The notes under the pieces: generated by a model
The model's input: only the letters and a program-made list of their open reading frames with translations
The model's database searches: none
What the model was told of the DNA's origin: nothing
From: CBDCVO01 sp965223085
GTDB lineage: Bacteria; Pseudomonadota; Gammaproteobacteria; Ga0077536
Length of the DNA stretch: 64,000 bases
Assembly (NCBI GenBank): GCA_965223085.1
Contig: OZ244981.1
Location: forward strand, 2,852,001-2,916,000
Direction of reading: 5' to 3'
Part shown: positions 1 through 9,526 of the stretch, piece after piece
Layout: each line of letters starts with the position of its first letter
Numbering within the stretch: position 1 is the first letter of the stretch
Translations under genes and position numbers: made by a program

Positions 1-65
1 GCCAGCGGTTTTTGTTAGTCTGGGGCGCTTCAACCTAGAATGCCATCCAACTGAGGATTGTAAGT

Positions 66-431
66 TCAAGACTTGCGCGCTAGTTGTGCGCCGGCCGCGA
101 GCAGAATGCCGTTATGGATGAGGAAGCTGCGCACGGTATTGCCGCGTTTGGCGCGACGGATCCGGGAACCCTCGGATTGCGCCTGGAATTCATCGATGAG
201 GCCGGCGTACTTGCGCCGGCCCTTGATACTGATGCGTCGGTCCCCGGCCTTATCTACGCGTGTGCACGTGGCAATGATGCTATCGGGATCGACATTCACA
301 AAGCGGCAGAACGCTGCCAGCGTTGGCAGGCGCTCGGGATCGTCGGCGACCGGATCTCCGCCCCAATGCTCGCGCAAGCCATCCAACCACTGGTGCACGG
401 TTTCGTATTCAAGCAGTTCTTCGGCCTCCAC
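66..431 (-). CDS. Small protein resembling the N-terminal SAM-like domain of integrases
   Basis: The frame stays open far upstream into the nitroreductase gene, but only its last ~121 codons look coding. I place the start at a GTG 8 bases after the nitroreductase stop; no good ribosome binding site is visible. The middle of the protein (DDPERLPTLAAFC, then FVNVDPDSII, then a basic RRAKRGNTVRSFLIHNGI stretch) resembles the helical DNA-binding domain at the N-terminus of tyrosine recombinases. No catalytic recombinase domain follows. It could be translated with the nitroreductase. Function unknown; the family resemblance is tentative. Confidence 0.4.
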   Translation of the reverse strand: MEAEELLEYETVHQWLDGLREHWGGDPVADDPERLPTLAAFCRFVNVDPDSIIATCTRVDKAGDRRISIKGRRKYAGLIDEFQAQSEGSRIRRAKRGNTVRSFLIHNGILLAAGAQLARKS

Positions 432-439
432 GATGAACG

Positions 440-1228
440 CTACAGCGGCAAGCCGAGGCGCTCGGCGAGTGCCTTGATCTCGGCTTTGCGCTCGGCACTG
501 TCTGCGCTCGCGGGGCGCTGGATCATATTCGCCGTCTTCAGCTTCTCGACGACCGTTTCGTCGCGGCGAAACGGCACGCCGTAGCGACCCTCGAAGTACT
601 GTTCCTCGAACGGTGGTCGTGGACGCTGGCCGCCCGCATCCCACGACTCGGCAGGGTAACCGACGAGCAATACCCACAGCGATAGCCAATCATCCGGTAC
701 TTCGAAAGCGTTCTGCACGATCTCAGGGTTCGGCGTGTTGAGGCCGACACCCAGACCCTCATCCACGCCCGCGAGTAAAGCTTGGCAGACGGCCATGCCG
801 GCATCGGCCGCCGCCGCCATACCGTAGGCGGGAGATTCGGTCAGCGGTTTCAGGAGTTGAGGGTAGACGAGCTCGTCGACAAAGCGATGGCTCCAACCGT
901 GCGTCGGTGGTAGCGCGCCAACATCGACAAGCTCTTTCAGGCGCGAACCCTGAATGCGATTAACGACGCCGAGATCGATGAAAAAGTAGATATGAACTGG
1001 CGCGAGATCCAGCTGAACGTTCGCCACCGGGGTCTTCAACGCCTCGAGTTTGTCTTCCGGAATGCTGTCGCGGTCGACCACGACGGCTTTCATCCAATGC
1101 GCGTTGACGGCGCAGGACGCCAGACGCGCGGCTTCGAGCATGACTTGGATCTTTTCGCGCTCGACGGGCTTGTCAGGATCGAAAAAGCGAATGCTACGAC
1201 GGCGGCCGATGACTTCTTTGTATTCCAT
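440..1228 (-). CDS. Nitroreductase family protein
   Basis: This 262-residue protein opens with YKEVIGRRRSIRFFDPDKPV, the RRSxRxF start typical of FMN-dependent nitroreductases, and continues with the helix ARLASCAVNAHWMKAVVV that normally contacts FMN. Such enzymes reduce nitro groups, quinones or other electron acceptors with NAD(P)H, usually as cytoplasmic dimers. Its length is slightly above the family norm (about 200-220), with a C-terminal extension. The ATG is preceded by AAGGAGACACC on the minus strand, a good ribosome binding site. Upstream on the same strand is an acyl-CoA dehydrogenase gene about 100 bp away. Substrate cannot be inferred. Confidence 0.85.
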   Translation of the reverse strand: MEYKEVIGRRRSIRFFDPDKPVEREKIQVMLEAARLASCAVNAHWMKAVVVDRDSIPEDKLEALKTPVANVQLDLAPVHIYFFIDLGVVNRIQGSRLKELVDVGALPPTHGWSHRFVDELVYPQLLKPLTESPAYGMAAAADAGMAVCQALLAGVDEGLGVGLNTPNPEIVQNAFEVPDDWLSLWVLLVGYPAESWDAGGQRPRPPFEEQYFEGRYGVPFRRDETVVEKLKTANMIQRPASADSAERKAEIKALAERLGLPL

Positions 1229-1330
1229 GGTGTCTCCTTATTTCACGCCAGCGGATCGCGACTGTAGACGAAACGACCCGCCGGGTCAGTCTTGCGTTGT
1301 CGGTATGCGAAAGCGCGGTCTAGACACCTC

Positions 1331-2641
1331 TTATAACAGTTCTGGGTTCGCCAGACCATAGCCGCCTTTGACGGCGAGCACTTCATTGCAGCCGTCTTCG
1401 ATCAATCCTGCGCGCGCATCGCGAAACAGTTTTTCCATGGGGTATTCACGCGTCATGCCGTTGCCGCCGAATAATTGCAGTGCATCGCTTGCGATCTCGA
1501 AGGCAGCTTGGGTCGCGCCGACCTTGGCGGCCATCGCGGATTGCAGCGACGGCTGCTCGGCGAGTGCATTGTATTCGACCACCCGGCGCGCCAGCGCGCG
1601 GTTTGCCTCGAGTTTACGGTACATATGAAACAAGCGTGTTGCGACGGACTGATGTCGGATGATCGGAACGCCCCCTTGCCGGCGCTCGTGCACGTAGTTG
1701 TAAGCAAGATCGTAGGCGGCGCGGGCGACCCCGATCAGAGCCGCTGCGACAAGACCATTGGCTTCGTGATGAATGGTATAGACCGCGCGCTGATAATACT
1801 CAGGTGAGGCGAGCAAATATTCCGCCGGTACTTCGACCTGGTCGAAGAAGATCTCACCTTGGTTCAAGGCCCGTTGGCCCATCTTCTCGAGCGGTTTGCC
1901 TTTGGTCACCCCTTTCAGGTCTAGCGGTACTACGACCACGCAACCATCGCGGATATCGGCGCCGACACCCGAATCGCAAGCGCAGTACAGCACACACTGC
2001 TCGGCGATCGTACCGTTCGAGACCCAGGCCGATTTCTGCCCGTTGATGATGATCCGATCACCTTTGAGTTTGGCAACACAGTTAGGACGCGCGTCGCGCC
2101 CCTGCGGATGGGAAAGTTGGCTATTCGGATCGAGGTTGTCACTGCCGTGATCCGGCTCGGTAATGCCCCACGACCCGATTTTCGTTTCCGGGCATTGCTC
2201 GATCAGAAATTCATTGCCGAACAGCAGCGCCATGAAACGTGGAAACGTTGCCGCGCCGACGGTAAATGCCAAGCCGACATCACCGTACGCTAGCTCCTCG
2301 TTGGTCAGACACATCATGCGGGCTCGCGCCCGCGGCTCCATATCAAAGAGCATGTCTGTTGAGAAGCCGAGTTCGCGGTATTTGTCGATGAACGGCCACA
2401 ACGGCGAATCGGGTGCGATGATCGCCGCCGCCGACATGCGGTCGAGTCGCTGGCCTAGGGGGCGCATCTCCTCGGCGGCGAAACGCCGTAACACCTCGAC
2501 AACAGCGGTTTCTTCCTCGCTCAGTGGCGGCTCTGCCCCCAGCTCGCCGAGCGTCGCGGCCGGTGTGGGATCCCACTGGGCGATGCGGCTATCTGGATGT
2601 GGTGCGCCGCTTCTCGGAATTGATTTTACGGAAACTGCCAT
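1331..2641 (-). CDS. Acyl-CoA dehydrogenase family protein
   Basis: FAD-dependent acyl-CoA dehydrogenases desaturate acyl-CoA thioesters at the alpha-beta carbons and pass electrons to ETF. The protein (436 residues from this start) shows the family order: N-terminal helical domain, a middle beta domain with WGITEPDHGSD, then the C-terminal helical domain with YNYVHERRQGG, LFGGNGMTREYPMEKLFRDARAG and the terminal region. I chose the ATG at 2641 because GGAGGAG sits 6 bases upstream; a longer open frame to 2758 lacks such a site. The Glu catalytic base cannot be assigned securely from reading alone. It lies upstream of the nitroreductase on the same strand and may be cotranscribed. Confidence 0.9.
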   Translation of the reverse strand: MAVSVKSIPRSGAPHPDSRIAQWDPTPAATLGELGAEPPLSEEETAVVEVLRRFAAEEMRPLGQRLDRMSAAAIIAPDSPLWPFIDKYRELGFSTDMLFDMEPRARARMMCLTNEELAYGDVGLAFTVGAATFPRFMALLFGNEFLIEQCPETKIGSWGITEPDHGSDNLDPNSQLSHPQGRDARPNCVAKLKGDRIIINGQKSAWVSNGTIAEQCVLYCACDSGVGADIRDGCVVVVPLDLKGVTKGKPLEKMGQRALNQGEIFFDQVEVPAEYLLASPEYYQRAVYTIHHEANGLVAAALIGVARAAYDLAYNYVHERRQGGVPIIRHQSVATRLFHMYRKLEANRALARRVVEYNALAEQPSLQSAMAAKVGATQAAFEIASDALQLFGGNGMTREYPMEKLFRDARAGLIEDGCNEVLAVKGGYGLANPELL

Positions 2642-3463
2642 AGCTTGCTCCTCCACTGCCGGGTCGGTCACAACTATAAACCATGAATGGGTTTTTCTCG
2701 CGACCGCCAACCCAAACGCATCGAAATGCCGGTCGCGCACCCATCCCGGATATTGCACGAGCGCCTCAGCGGCATAATTCTACGTCGGTTAGGCGCAGTA
2801 TGCATTATGCAATGACGTCGGCGATAGACGTATACGACTGCGAGCTTATGCATAAAATCACCCACGATGTGATGCGCGCTAGCCCGAGCAGTCGGGGCCC
2901 GATGTTTGCGGCCGGGGCGATTACACCGCTGCCGAGCGAATTCATCCCAGGTTTAGGCATGTACCCGGAGGATCCCGTCTGCTGCACGTGGTCGTGCGCG
3001 AACTTTATGATCACGATGCCCTACAACGCACGGACGCTTTGCACCACTGGCTTACGGCAAACAACACGCACCGATCAAAGCGTGCTGTGATCGCGGGCAT
3101 GGGCCCGGCTTCGTGCACCCATTCAAATATCCGTTTGGAACGATTGGCACGACGTGTAGCACAGCTAGCCTGGATATTGCGCGAGGCGCTCGCCGCGCTG
3201 GTGTTTAAGACGGCGTGATGTAACGAGTTGTTAAATTGGATTTTGGAAAGGAACCGTTCATGATCCAGGGTCGTGACGAAGACCAAACGAGACTGCGTCT
3301 TTGTGATTGCAATCACAGTCACTAAGGGAGCAGTTCGATAACCTCAAGGCACACATCCCGACGAACCAATAACATTCAGCGCGAGCTCGCGGTAAAAAGT
3401 TCGCAAGTGGATCACAGTAAGAACATCACTGCTGTTTGGCGCAGAGTATGGACTAAAACCTAA
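2642..3463. other. Intergenic stretch with possible short gene remnant
   Basis: This 822-bp gap separates the acyl-CoA dehydrogenase from the amine-oxidase block. The plus-strand frame from about 2960 to 3218 has a plausible amino-acid composition (for example RLLHVVVRELYDHDALQRTDALHH and an Arg/Leu-rich helix near the end) but no recognisable family and no ribosome binding site. A 39-bp segment at 3165-3203 recurs with five mismatches at 19832-19870. I see no RNA gene. Confidence 0.35.
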
Positions 3464-4219
3464 ATGATTTTAGCATCGATGAATATGAATAACGTAATTT
3501 GCAAACTATTCTTGCGGTCAGCGATCGGTATCGCCACATTGAGCGTCGCAACGACGACCGGTGCCGCGGAAACCGCACACCCCTCCGATTTCGGTCTCGC
3601 GCGGGCGGCTCCGGTACATAAGTTTGATCCGCTCAACGCAGTTGAAATCGATGCAATCGTAGAAATAGTGCGCGCGCGCTCATCCGCATCCCCAGCCGGG
3701 CGTAGTAGGGGGCTTGCAGAAGCGAATCGCGCGGAAACGGAGCGCACGGAATTGCTGCTCGTCGAAAGACACCAAGGTGAAAAAGATGATCCCGCTCGAC
3801 GCGCCGACGTTTACGTCTATGACTACAACACGAATGAACTCGTGCACACTATCGTCGATGTCGAGACGCAGGAAACTATTTCCGTCGAACGTTCTCGAGG
3901 CACACAGCTACCGCTCACGCAGAACGAAATTCAACGGGCACGCGACTTAATTTTTGGTGACGACGAAGAATTCGCGCTCATTGACGCTGAATATCAGCGC
4001 ATTACCGGTGGACCACTTAGCGACGTCGATCAACTCAACGTCAAGGCATTTACTTTTCACGCCGCGAGTTTGCGGCGCAATCTAAATCCCGCTTCCAAGC
4101 GTTGCGGTAAGCACCGGTGTGCGCAAGTTCTCCTTTACACGGCCCACGATGTCGTGTTTGAAATCAGCCCAATTGTTGATCTCTCGGCCAACGTAGTTAC
4201 GCAAAATATTGGCTTTTGA
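3464..4219 (+). CDS. Secreted protein resembling copper amine oxidase N2/N3 domains
   Basis: The 251-residue product starts with a hydrophobic export signal ending near GAAETAHPS. It then follows the layout of the N2 and N3 domains that precede the catalytic domain in copper amine oxidases: FDPLNAVEIDAIVEIVRA, ELLLVERHQGE, RRADVYVYDYNTNELVHTIVD, VETQETISVERS and LPLTQNEIQRARDLIF correspond to successive N2/N3 segments. The polypeptide ends where the catalytic domain would begin, so this is a free-standing amine-oxidase N-terminal half. The next gene, 11 bp away, encodes a catalytic-domain homologue, so the two products probably act together outside the cytoplasm. ATGs at 3479 and 3485 are alternative starts. 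Confidence 0.6.
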   Translation: MILASMNMNNVICKLFLRSAIGIATLSVATTTGAAETAHPSDFGLARAAPVHKFDPLNAVEIDAIVEIVRARSSASPAGRSRGLAEANRAETERTELLLVERHQGEKDDPARRADVYVYDYNTNELVHTIVDVETQETISVERSRGTQLPLTQNEIQRARDLIFGDDEEFALIDAEYQRITGGPLSDVDQLNVKAFTFHAASLRRNLNPASKRCGKHRCAQVLLYTAHDVVFEISPIVDLSANVVTQNIGF

Positions 4220-4230
4220 GCTGCTGGGAA

Positions 4231-5409
4231 ATGAGAATGACTATGAAAACAACATTATCGATAGTTATTTTGCTGGCGAGCTCGGTAGCGACGTCGACTG
4301 CATGGGCTCGCCCCGGCGACACATCTTGCCCAAGTGGACAAGAGATCCAGACTACCTTCTCTTCGGGGGGCAAGTGGGAGCTGTGTTGGCAGGAATCGCA
4401 GGCGGAAGGCATTGTACTGAGCAATATCTACTTCACGCCGCCGAGTAATGCACGCCGAAAAATTTTGGGCGAAGCATCTGTATCGCAGATCCATACAGAA
4501 TTCGACGATGGGTACACGACGCAGGCCATATCCGTTACCAGCGGTCTCGGTGGCGCGAATTTGCTACCATTATCGAACGTCGACTGCGCCCAAGGTCAGT
4601 TACTGGCCGCCGGCGGGCGCAACGTTGTTTGTCATACCACACATCCACGCGGCTATATCTACAAAACTACCTCCGGTCTACAACGCCAGGGGCAGTTGAT
4701 GGAATTATTTAGCGTATCGGACATCGATGGCCGCACGTATGTTGTGCGTTGGCATTTTTACGACAACGGGATCATTGCGCCGGCGACCGGCTTAAGCGGC
4801 ACGCTGCCGCGCTTTGGTGATAACGCGGCACATGGATGGCCTGTAACGGCGTTGAATCGAATAGCGATAGGGTTTACCGACCATGTATTCTGGCGCCTAG
4901 ATTTCGACCTCGGCGGAACGGACGGTGATGACATCGTCGAAGAAATCACGGCCGCCGTAGACGCATCTGGCAACAAAAGATTTAAGGCGATTAATCGTCG
5001 CAGTTTCGAAACCGGTCGCTCGCTGGACTACGCGACAAAACGGTTTTGGCGTGTACGAGATAACTCGCTTACGAATGGTCAAAACGGCCACATTTCTTAC
5101 GAACTAGTGGTTCTGAATTATGCGCATCAAAGTCCGAATATCGGCGGTGATGCGTGGGCTGCAAGCGATGTGTTTTTCACTCGCTACGACCCCTGTGAAC
5201 GTCAGGCACTGGGTAACACTTCCACCGGATGCAGTGAATCGATTGACGAGTTCGTCAACGGGCAAGCTATCGATGTCGACGATGTCGTGGTGTGGTATCG
5301 ACAGGCCTACCATCACTTGCCACGGGATGAAGATGACAATCGCGTTGCTGTTCGTTGGAACGGTTTCGAATTGCTCCCCCGCGACTGGATCGCTGCCAAT
5401 CCTTTGTAG
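4231..5409 (+). CDS. Secreted copper amine oxidase-like protein, probably catalytically inactive
   Basis: This exported protein (392 residues; signal peptide through STAWA; ATG at 4243 is an alternative start) matches the amine oxidase catalytic domain along its length: EGIVLSNIYFTP, a RWHFYDNGII strand, FWRLDFDLGG, IVEEI, FTRYDPCER, IDVDDVVVWY and HHLPRDED near the end. Aligned with the canonical GNYDYxxxW motif it reads DGRTYVVRW, so an Arg (codon 4732-4734) replaces the tyrosine that becomes topaquinone. The catalytic Asp position is Ile, and the first two copper-binding histidines (HxH) are not conserved, while the third (HLPRDED) remains. By family knowledge it should not oxidise amines. 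It may be a structural or binding partner of the following gene product, with which it is paralogous. Confidence 0.75.
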   Translation: MRMTMKTTLSIVILLASSVATSTAWARPGDTSCPSGQEIQTTFSSGGKWELCWQESQAEGIVLSNIYFTPPSNARRKILGEASVSQIHTEFDDGYTTQAISVTSGLGGANLLPLSNVDCAQGQLLAAGGRNVVCHTTHPRGYIYKTTSGLQRQGQLMELFSVSDIDGRTYVVRWHFYDNGIIAPATGLSGTLPRFGDNAAHGWPVTALNRIAIGFTDHVFWRLDFDLGGTDGDDIVEEITAAVDASGNKRFKAINRRSFETGRSLDYATKRFWRVRDNSLTNGQNGHISYELVVLNYAHQSPNIGGDAWAASDVFFTRYDPCERQALGNTSTGCSESIDEFVNGQAIDVDDVVVWYRQAYHHLPRDEDDNRVAVRWNGFELLPRDWIAANPL

Positions 5410-5466
5410 GACCGGCCAACTACAGAGCAGAGTTATATCCAATACAAATAAAGATAGACCACCCCG

Positions 5467-8400
5467 ATGAGAAGCTTAACCTCCTACCGAATAATCGTAT
5501 TGATCGTAATGCTTGCCGCCGGTTTATGGGGCAATGCTATGGCAGCGGAATTTTGCTCCGATACCTACTATATCGATGTAACGCTCGCGAACGGCGCTCG
5601 TTGGGATATGTGCTGGGAACACCGTAACCGGGAAGGCATCGTCCTGCATCATATCCATTATACGCCGTCGGGCGATCAACGAAGAATGGTTTTGCGTCAA
5701 GCATCGATCGCGCAAATCCACGTGCCCTACGACGATAACGGTGCGCGCTACCATGACGTGTCCGATTACGGGCTCGGCGGGGGGTATATGCACAACATCG
5801 CCCAAGCTGATTGCCCGCAAGGCACCCTTATAGGCACTTCTGGCACCAACTATATTTGCCGACAAGTGCTGCCTCAAGGCTACAGTTATAAGTACGGCGA
5901 TGAGTCGGCCCAATCTGAAGCGTTGAGCTTATTCAGTGTTTCTCATGTCGGTGCTTATAACTACATGCCGCAGTGGAAGTTTTTTGACAACGGCACGATC
6001 GAGCCGTGGATGGGCGCGACGGGTTCGCTGCAACGATTTGGTTCTAACCCCAGCCACGGCTGGCAGATCGACGCCACCCGGATCGGTATTTCCCACGCCC
6101 ACAACTTTTTCTGGAAACTAGACTTCGATTTGAATGGTAGCAGCGATGATGATTACGTCGAAGAAATCAATATCGATGCAGGCACGACGACACGAACGCG
6201 TACGATGACGCGGTTCTATCAGGAAGCCAAACGTTCGGTCGACCCCTCACGCCAGCGATCCTGGCGCATCGTCGACCCGGCGACCAACACGAACGGCCAC
6301 CCCTTATCTTATGAGATATTGCTGATCGATTCCGGCCACAAGGTAGTCGGTCCAAGCTACGAGGCGTTCACGCATAACGACTTCTATGTAACGCGCAGAA
6401 AATCGTGCGAACGTTATGCCTCGCACAACCCAACCGCAGACGGTTGCGCCGATGATCTCGATGGATTTGTAAACGATGAAAGTATTGATAACCAGGATAT
6501 CGTGCTGTGGGCTGGATTGACTTTCTACCACGTGCCGCGCACCGAAGATGCGCCGAAGATGGATGCCCATTGGAATCATTTTCAAATTGTGCCGCGAGAT
6601 TTTCACCCAGAAAACCCGGTCAGCGGCGGTACCACGAACACGCCCCCGAGTATTGCAGCAATCGGTGCCCAATCGACGACTGTTGGTGCCAGTGTCTCAC
6701 TGGCGGTCATGGCGAGCGATGCCGACGGCGACACCCTCACTTACAGTGCGAGCGGCTTGCCGGCGGGGCTCGCGATAAACGGTAGTACCGGCGTAATCGG
6801 TGGCGCGCCGACGACCGCCGGATCGACGTCGGTCACGATAAACGTCTCCGACGGTACCGATACCGCACGCACCAGCTTTAATTGGACCATAAGCGAACCA
6901 CCGAATAATCCGCCCGTGGTGTCCTCGATTGCCAATCAATCGACGACTGTTGGCACCAGTGTCTCGCTGGCGGTCACGGCGAGCGATGCCGACGGCGACA
7001 CCCTCACTTACAGTGCGAGCGGCTTACCGGCGGGGCTCGCGATAAACGGTAGTACCGGCGTAATCAGCGGCGCACCCACCACCGCCGGATCGACGAGCGT
7101 TACGATAAAGGTTTCCGACGGTACCGATACTACGAGTATCGACTTCACTTGGACCGTAAACGCGGTCGTGACGAACACCCCGCCGAACTTAAGCATTTTG
7201 ACGCCGAGCAGTGGCGCGATCTTCACGTCCGGCGATGCGGTAAGCTTGAGCGCAATCGCTACCGACGCCGAAGACGATGACGCCACTTTGACTGCGGGCA
7301 TCGTGTGGTCTTCCGATATCGACGGTGCGCTTGGGGTCGGAGACTCACTAACGCCCTCGAACCTCAGTGTTGGCGTGCATGTCATTACCGCAAGCGCTAC
7401 CGACAACGACGGCGCGACGACGGATGCAAGCATCACGCTCACCATCGAAGCGGAAACGTGGACTACGGTTGCAAACTATCAAACAGACTATCAAGCGAGT
7501 TCGCCAGCCGCGGGATGGTCCTATGCTTGGAATCAACATGGCCCCATAGGCACTGCTGGTGATTACGCCGACTTGATGTGGTCAGCTTATCGCTATGATT
7601 CCGATGGGATCGCCGGCGGGCCGGATAATACCGAGAACCGTTTCGGTTATCTGCGCAATACTGGTGGGCATGCCGGTGGCGGCGTCAACCAAAACGGCAC
7701 AACGGATCGTTATGTGATTGCAGGTTACGAGGTAGCAGCCGACGCCAAGTATCGGGTCGCGGCCAGTACTATCAATCATACCGGTTGCCAATGGACGAAC
7801 GGGTTGCAAGTCGATGTCTATGTCAACGACACGTTTATTACGCAAACTGCGGTACCCACGGACAATAGCGCGGTGAGTTTCGACGCCGAGCTCGGCTTGT
7901 TAGCCGCTGGCGATACGATCTATATCGGCGTCGGCCCGAATGGCCGGGACGGTTGCGACGCTTTCCAGTGGGATTACACCATTGAGCACAGCAATGCCGG
8001 CCAGGGAAATGCGCGGCCGGCGGTGAACATTACCGCGCCAGCCGACGGTTCTGCGTTCGCGCAGGGTGAGGCGATTGCTTTTACGGCCGCTGCAAGCGAT
8101 CTCGAGGACGACGATGTTGCGTTAACAGACGACATCATTTGGTTGTCTAACCTAGACGGCGAACTCGGGAGTTCCGGCACCCTGAATAGCGACACACTTA
8201 GCGTCGGTACCCATACCATTACCGCAACGGTCACCGACAGCGATGGCGCGACCGCCGAGACATCCATAGTGGTTGATGTGGTAGCGGGCGCCTGGGAACT
8301 CGTCGCGGCTTACCGGCAAGATTTCCAGGGGAGCACGCCGACAACAGGGTGGCGTTATTATTGGAATGCCAATGGACCGCTAGGTGACGTTGCCAACTAT

Positions 8401-8844
8401 GAAGCGTACCTCTGGAACGGTTACTACTACGATTCCGATGGTGCCAGCGGCGCCGATGGCAACGAAAACGCCTACGGCCGCCTACGATCTACTGGCGGTC
8501 ACCCAGGTCGCGGCGTGAATCAGGGAGCGAGCACAGATCGCTACGTGATTGCCGCGTACACGGCCGCCGCCGATGGGGACTATCGAATCAGTGCGAGTTC
8601 GGCGTCACATTCAAGTTGCCAGTGGACGAATGGCATTGATCTCCAGGTCTACGTGAATGACACGCAAATCACACAAGTATCGATCCCTGCGGACGGCAGT
8701 AACGTAACGTTCGACAGCTCGCTCGGGGCTTTGACCGTGGGCGACCGGATTTACGTCGCGGCAGGTCCAAATTCCGCTGACGGTTGTGACGGCTTTCAGT
8801 GGGATTATCAAATCGACTACAACGCCGGTGTACCGACGCCTTAA
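5467..8844 (+). CDS. Large secreted copper amine oxidase-like protein with Ig-like and adhesive tail
   Basis: The 1125-residue product has a signal peptide (to about AMAAE), an amine-oxidase catalytic domain (about 30-385) and a long extracellular tail. Active-site equivalents are present: candidate base Asp97 in YHDVSDYGLG, candidate topaquinone tyrosine Tyr164 in VGAYNYMPQW, copper ligands His210 and His212 (SHAHNFF) and His355 (YHVPRTED). The residues flanking the tyrosine, Ala163 and Asn165, differ from the usual Asn and Asp/Glu. The tail has two nearly identical putative-Ig (He_PIG-like) domains (about 388-567), then twice an Ig-like domain followed by a ~180-residue domain containing GQGxxxYVIAxY and CQWTNG motifs. 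Amine oxidation at the cell surface is plausible. The atypical motif leaves topaquinone formation uncertain. Confidence 0.75.
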   Translation: MRSLTSYRIIVLIVMLAAGLWGNAMAAEFCSDTYYIDVTLANGARWDMCWEHRNREGIVLHHIHYTPSGDQRRMVLRQASIAQIHVPYDDNGARYHDVSDYGLGGGYMHNIAQADCPQGTLIGTSGTNYICRQVLPQGYSYKYGDESAQSEALSLFSVSHVGAYNYMPQWKFFDNGTIEPWMGATGSLQRFGSNPSHGWQIDATRIGISHAHNFFWKLDFDLNGSSDDDYVEEINIDAGTTTRTRTMTRFYQEAKRSVDPSRQRSWRIVDPATNTNGHPLSYEILLIDSGHKVVGPSYEAFTHNDFYVTRRKSCERYASHNPTADGCADDLDGFVNDESIDNQDIVLWAGLTFYHVPRTEDAPKMDAHWNHFQIVPRDFHPENPVSGGTTNTPPSIAAIGAQSTTVGASVSLAVMASDADGDTLTYSASGLPAGLAINGSTGVIGGAPTTAGSTSVTINVSDGTDTARTSFNWTISEPPNNPPVVSSIANQSTTVGTSVSLAVTASDADGDTLTYSASGLPAGLAINGSTGVISGAPTTAGSTSVTIKVSDGTDTTSIDFTWTVNAVVTNTPPNLSILTPSSGAIFTSGDAVSLSAIATDAEDDDATLTAGIVWSSDIDGALGVGDSLTPSNLSVGVHVITASATDNDGATTDASITLTIEAETWTTVANYQTDYQASSPAAGWSYAWNQHGPIGTAGDYADLMWSAYRYDSDGIAGGPDNTENRFGYLRNTGGHAGGGVNQNGTTDRYVIAGYEVAADAKYRVAASTINHTGCQWTNGLQVDVYVNDTFITQTAVPTDNSAVSFDAELGLLAAGDTIYIGVGPNGRDGCDAFQWDYTIEHSNAGQGNARPAVNITAPADGSAFAQGEAIAFTAAASDLEDDDVALTDDIIWLSNLDGELGSSGTLNSDTLSVGTHTITATVTDSDGATAETSIVVDVVAGAWELVAAYRQDFQGSTPTTGWRYYWNANGPLGDVANYEAYLWNGYYYDSDGASGADGNENAYGRLRSTGGHPGRGVNQGASTDRYVIAAYTAAADGDYRISASSASHSSCQWTNGIDLQVYVNDTQITQVSIPADGSNVTFDSSLGALTVGDRIYVAAGPNSADGCDGFQWDYQIDYNAGVPTP
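6640..7160 (+). repeat. Tandem 267-bp in-gene repeat (two Ig-like domains)
   Basis: Two consecutive 89-codon units inside the large amine oxidase-like gene are almost identical in DNA over most of their length, for example from 6673 and from 6940. Both encode TVGxSVSLAV, ASDADGDTLTYSASGLPAGLAI and DGTDT. Near-identity at synonymous positions indicates a recent tandem duplication or gene conversion. Confidence 0.85.
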
Positions 8845-9007
8845 CGCGGTGACCGGGAGCAAGCTGAACCTGTAATAGGAGGTCTTGCGAACAGGTTTAG
8901 ATGTTCATAAGACCTCGCGATACGTGGCCGACATCGGCGATCTAAATTCAGCTCCGTCGCAACGTTTTGGATCTAGTCATGTGCGCAAAAAAACAGTCAA
9001 TACCTCG

Positions 9008-9421
9008 ATGAGATTGCTAACCTGCGGCTTACTTACTTGCAGCGCGGTTGCGTTTTGCTCGCTATCGTGCCTGGCAACGGAAATGCCTAGCGCATGGCAG
9101 GCCGAGGCCGATAACAATAAGCTGCACGCGATCTTGGCTTGTATCCAAGCCCCGGCTATCGGCGCCTATCAAGTATGCCAGTTACATCTCAGCACGACGG
9201 CGGGGGATCCGGTGGCAGCCAAAATTTATGTCAACGGTGGAATGCCGGGCCACAGCCATGGTCTGCCTACCACGCCGCTTGTAGTCCCAATCGAGCCTAG
9301 TGGCAGCTATGAAATTCGCGGGCTCAGGTTCGGTATGCCCGGTCAATGGCTACTCGATTTCGCGATCCATGGCGATAAAGACGTTGATCACATTATCGTT
9401 AAGTTTGAGGTTGGCTTTTAA
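9008..9421 (+). CDS. Secreted YtkA/FixH-like domain protein
   Basis: The protein (137 residues from this ATG; the open frame extends further upstream without better evidence) has an N-terminal export signal ending near SCLATE. The mature part contains KIYVNGGMPGHSHGLPT and RFGMPGQWLLDFAI, the GGMPxHxHGLPT and FxMPGxW pattern of small YtkA-like periplasmic domains. The paired histidines could bind a metal. The next gene, about 105 bp downstream on the same strand, encodes a diheme peroxidase-like protein, an association known for this domain. The biochemical role is unknown. Confidence 0.65.
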   Translation: MRLLTCGLLTCSAVAFCSLSCLATEMPSAWQAEADNNKLHAILACIQAPAIGAYQVCQLHLSTTAGDPVAAKIYVNGGMPGHSHGLPTTPLVVPIEPSGSYEIRGLRFGMPGQWLLDFAIHGDKDVDHIIVKFEVGF

Positions 9422-9526
9422 ATCGTGATAGGGAAGTCCTGGCGCCGATAAGTATAGGCCCGGGTTAAGCTGCTGTAATTTCCTGCCCGGCCGAAAACCA
9501 TTCCTAGTGAAGCAAAGCCGGCCACC

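Noticed and set aside
432..689. Open minus-strand frame extending the small integrase-like ORF to 207 codons
   Set aside because: The extension lies inside the nitroreductase gene in another frame and has a random Arg-rich composition.
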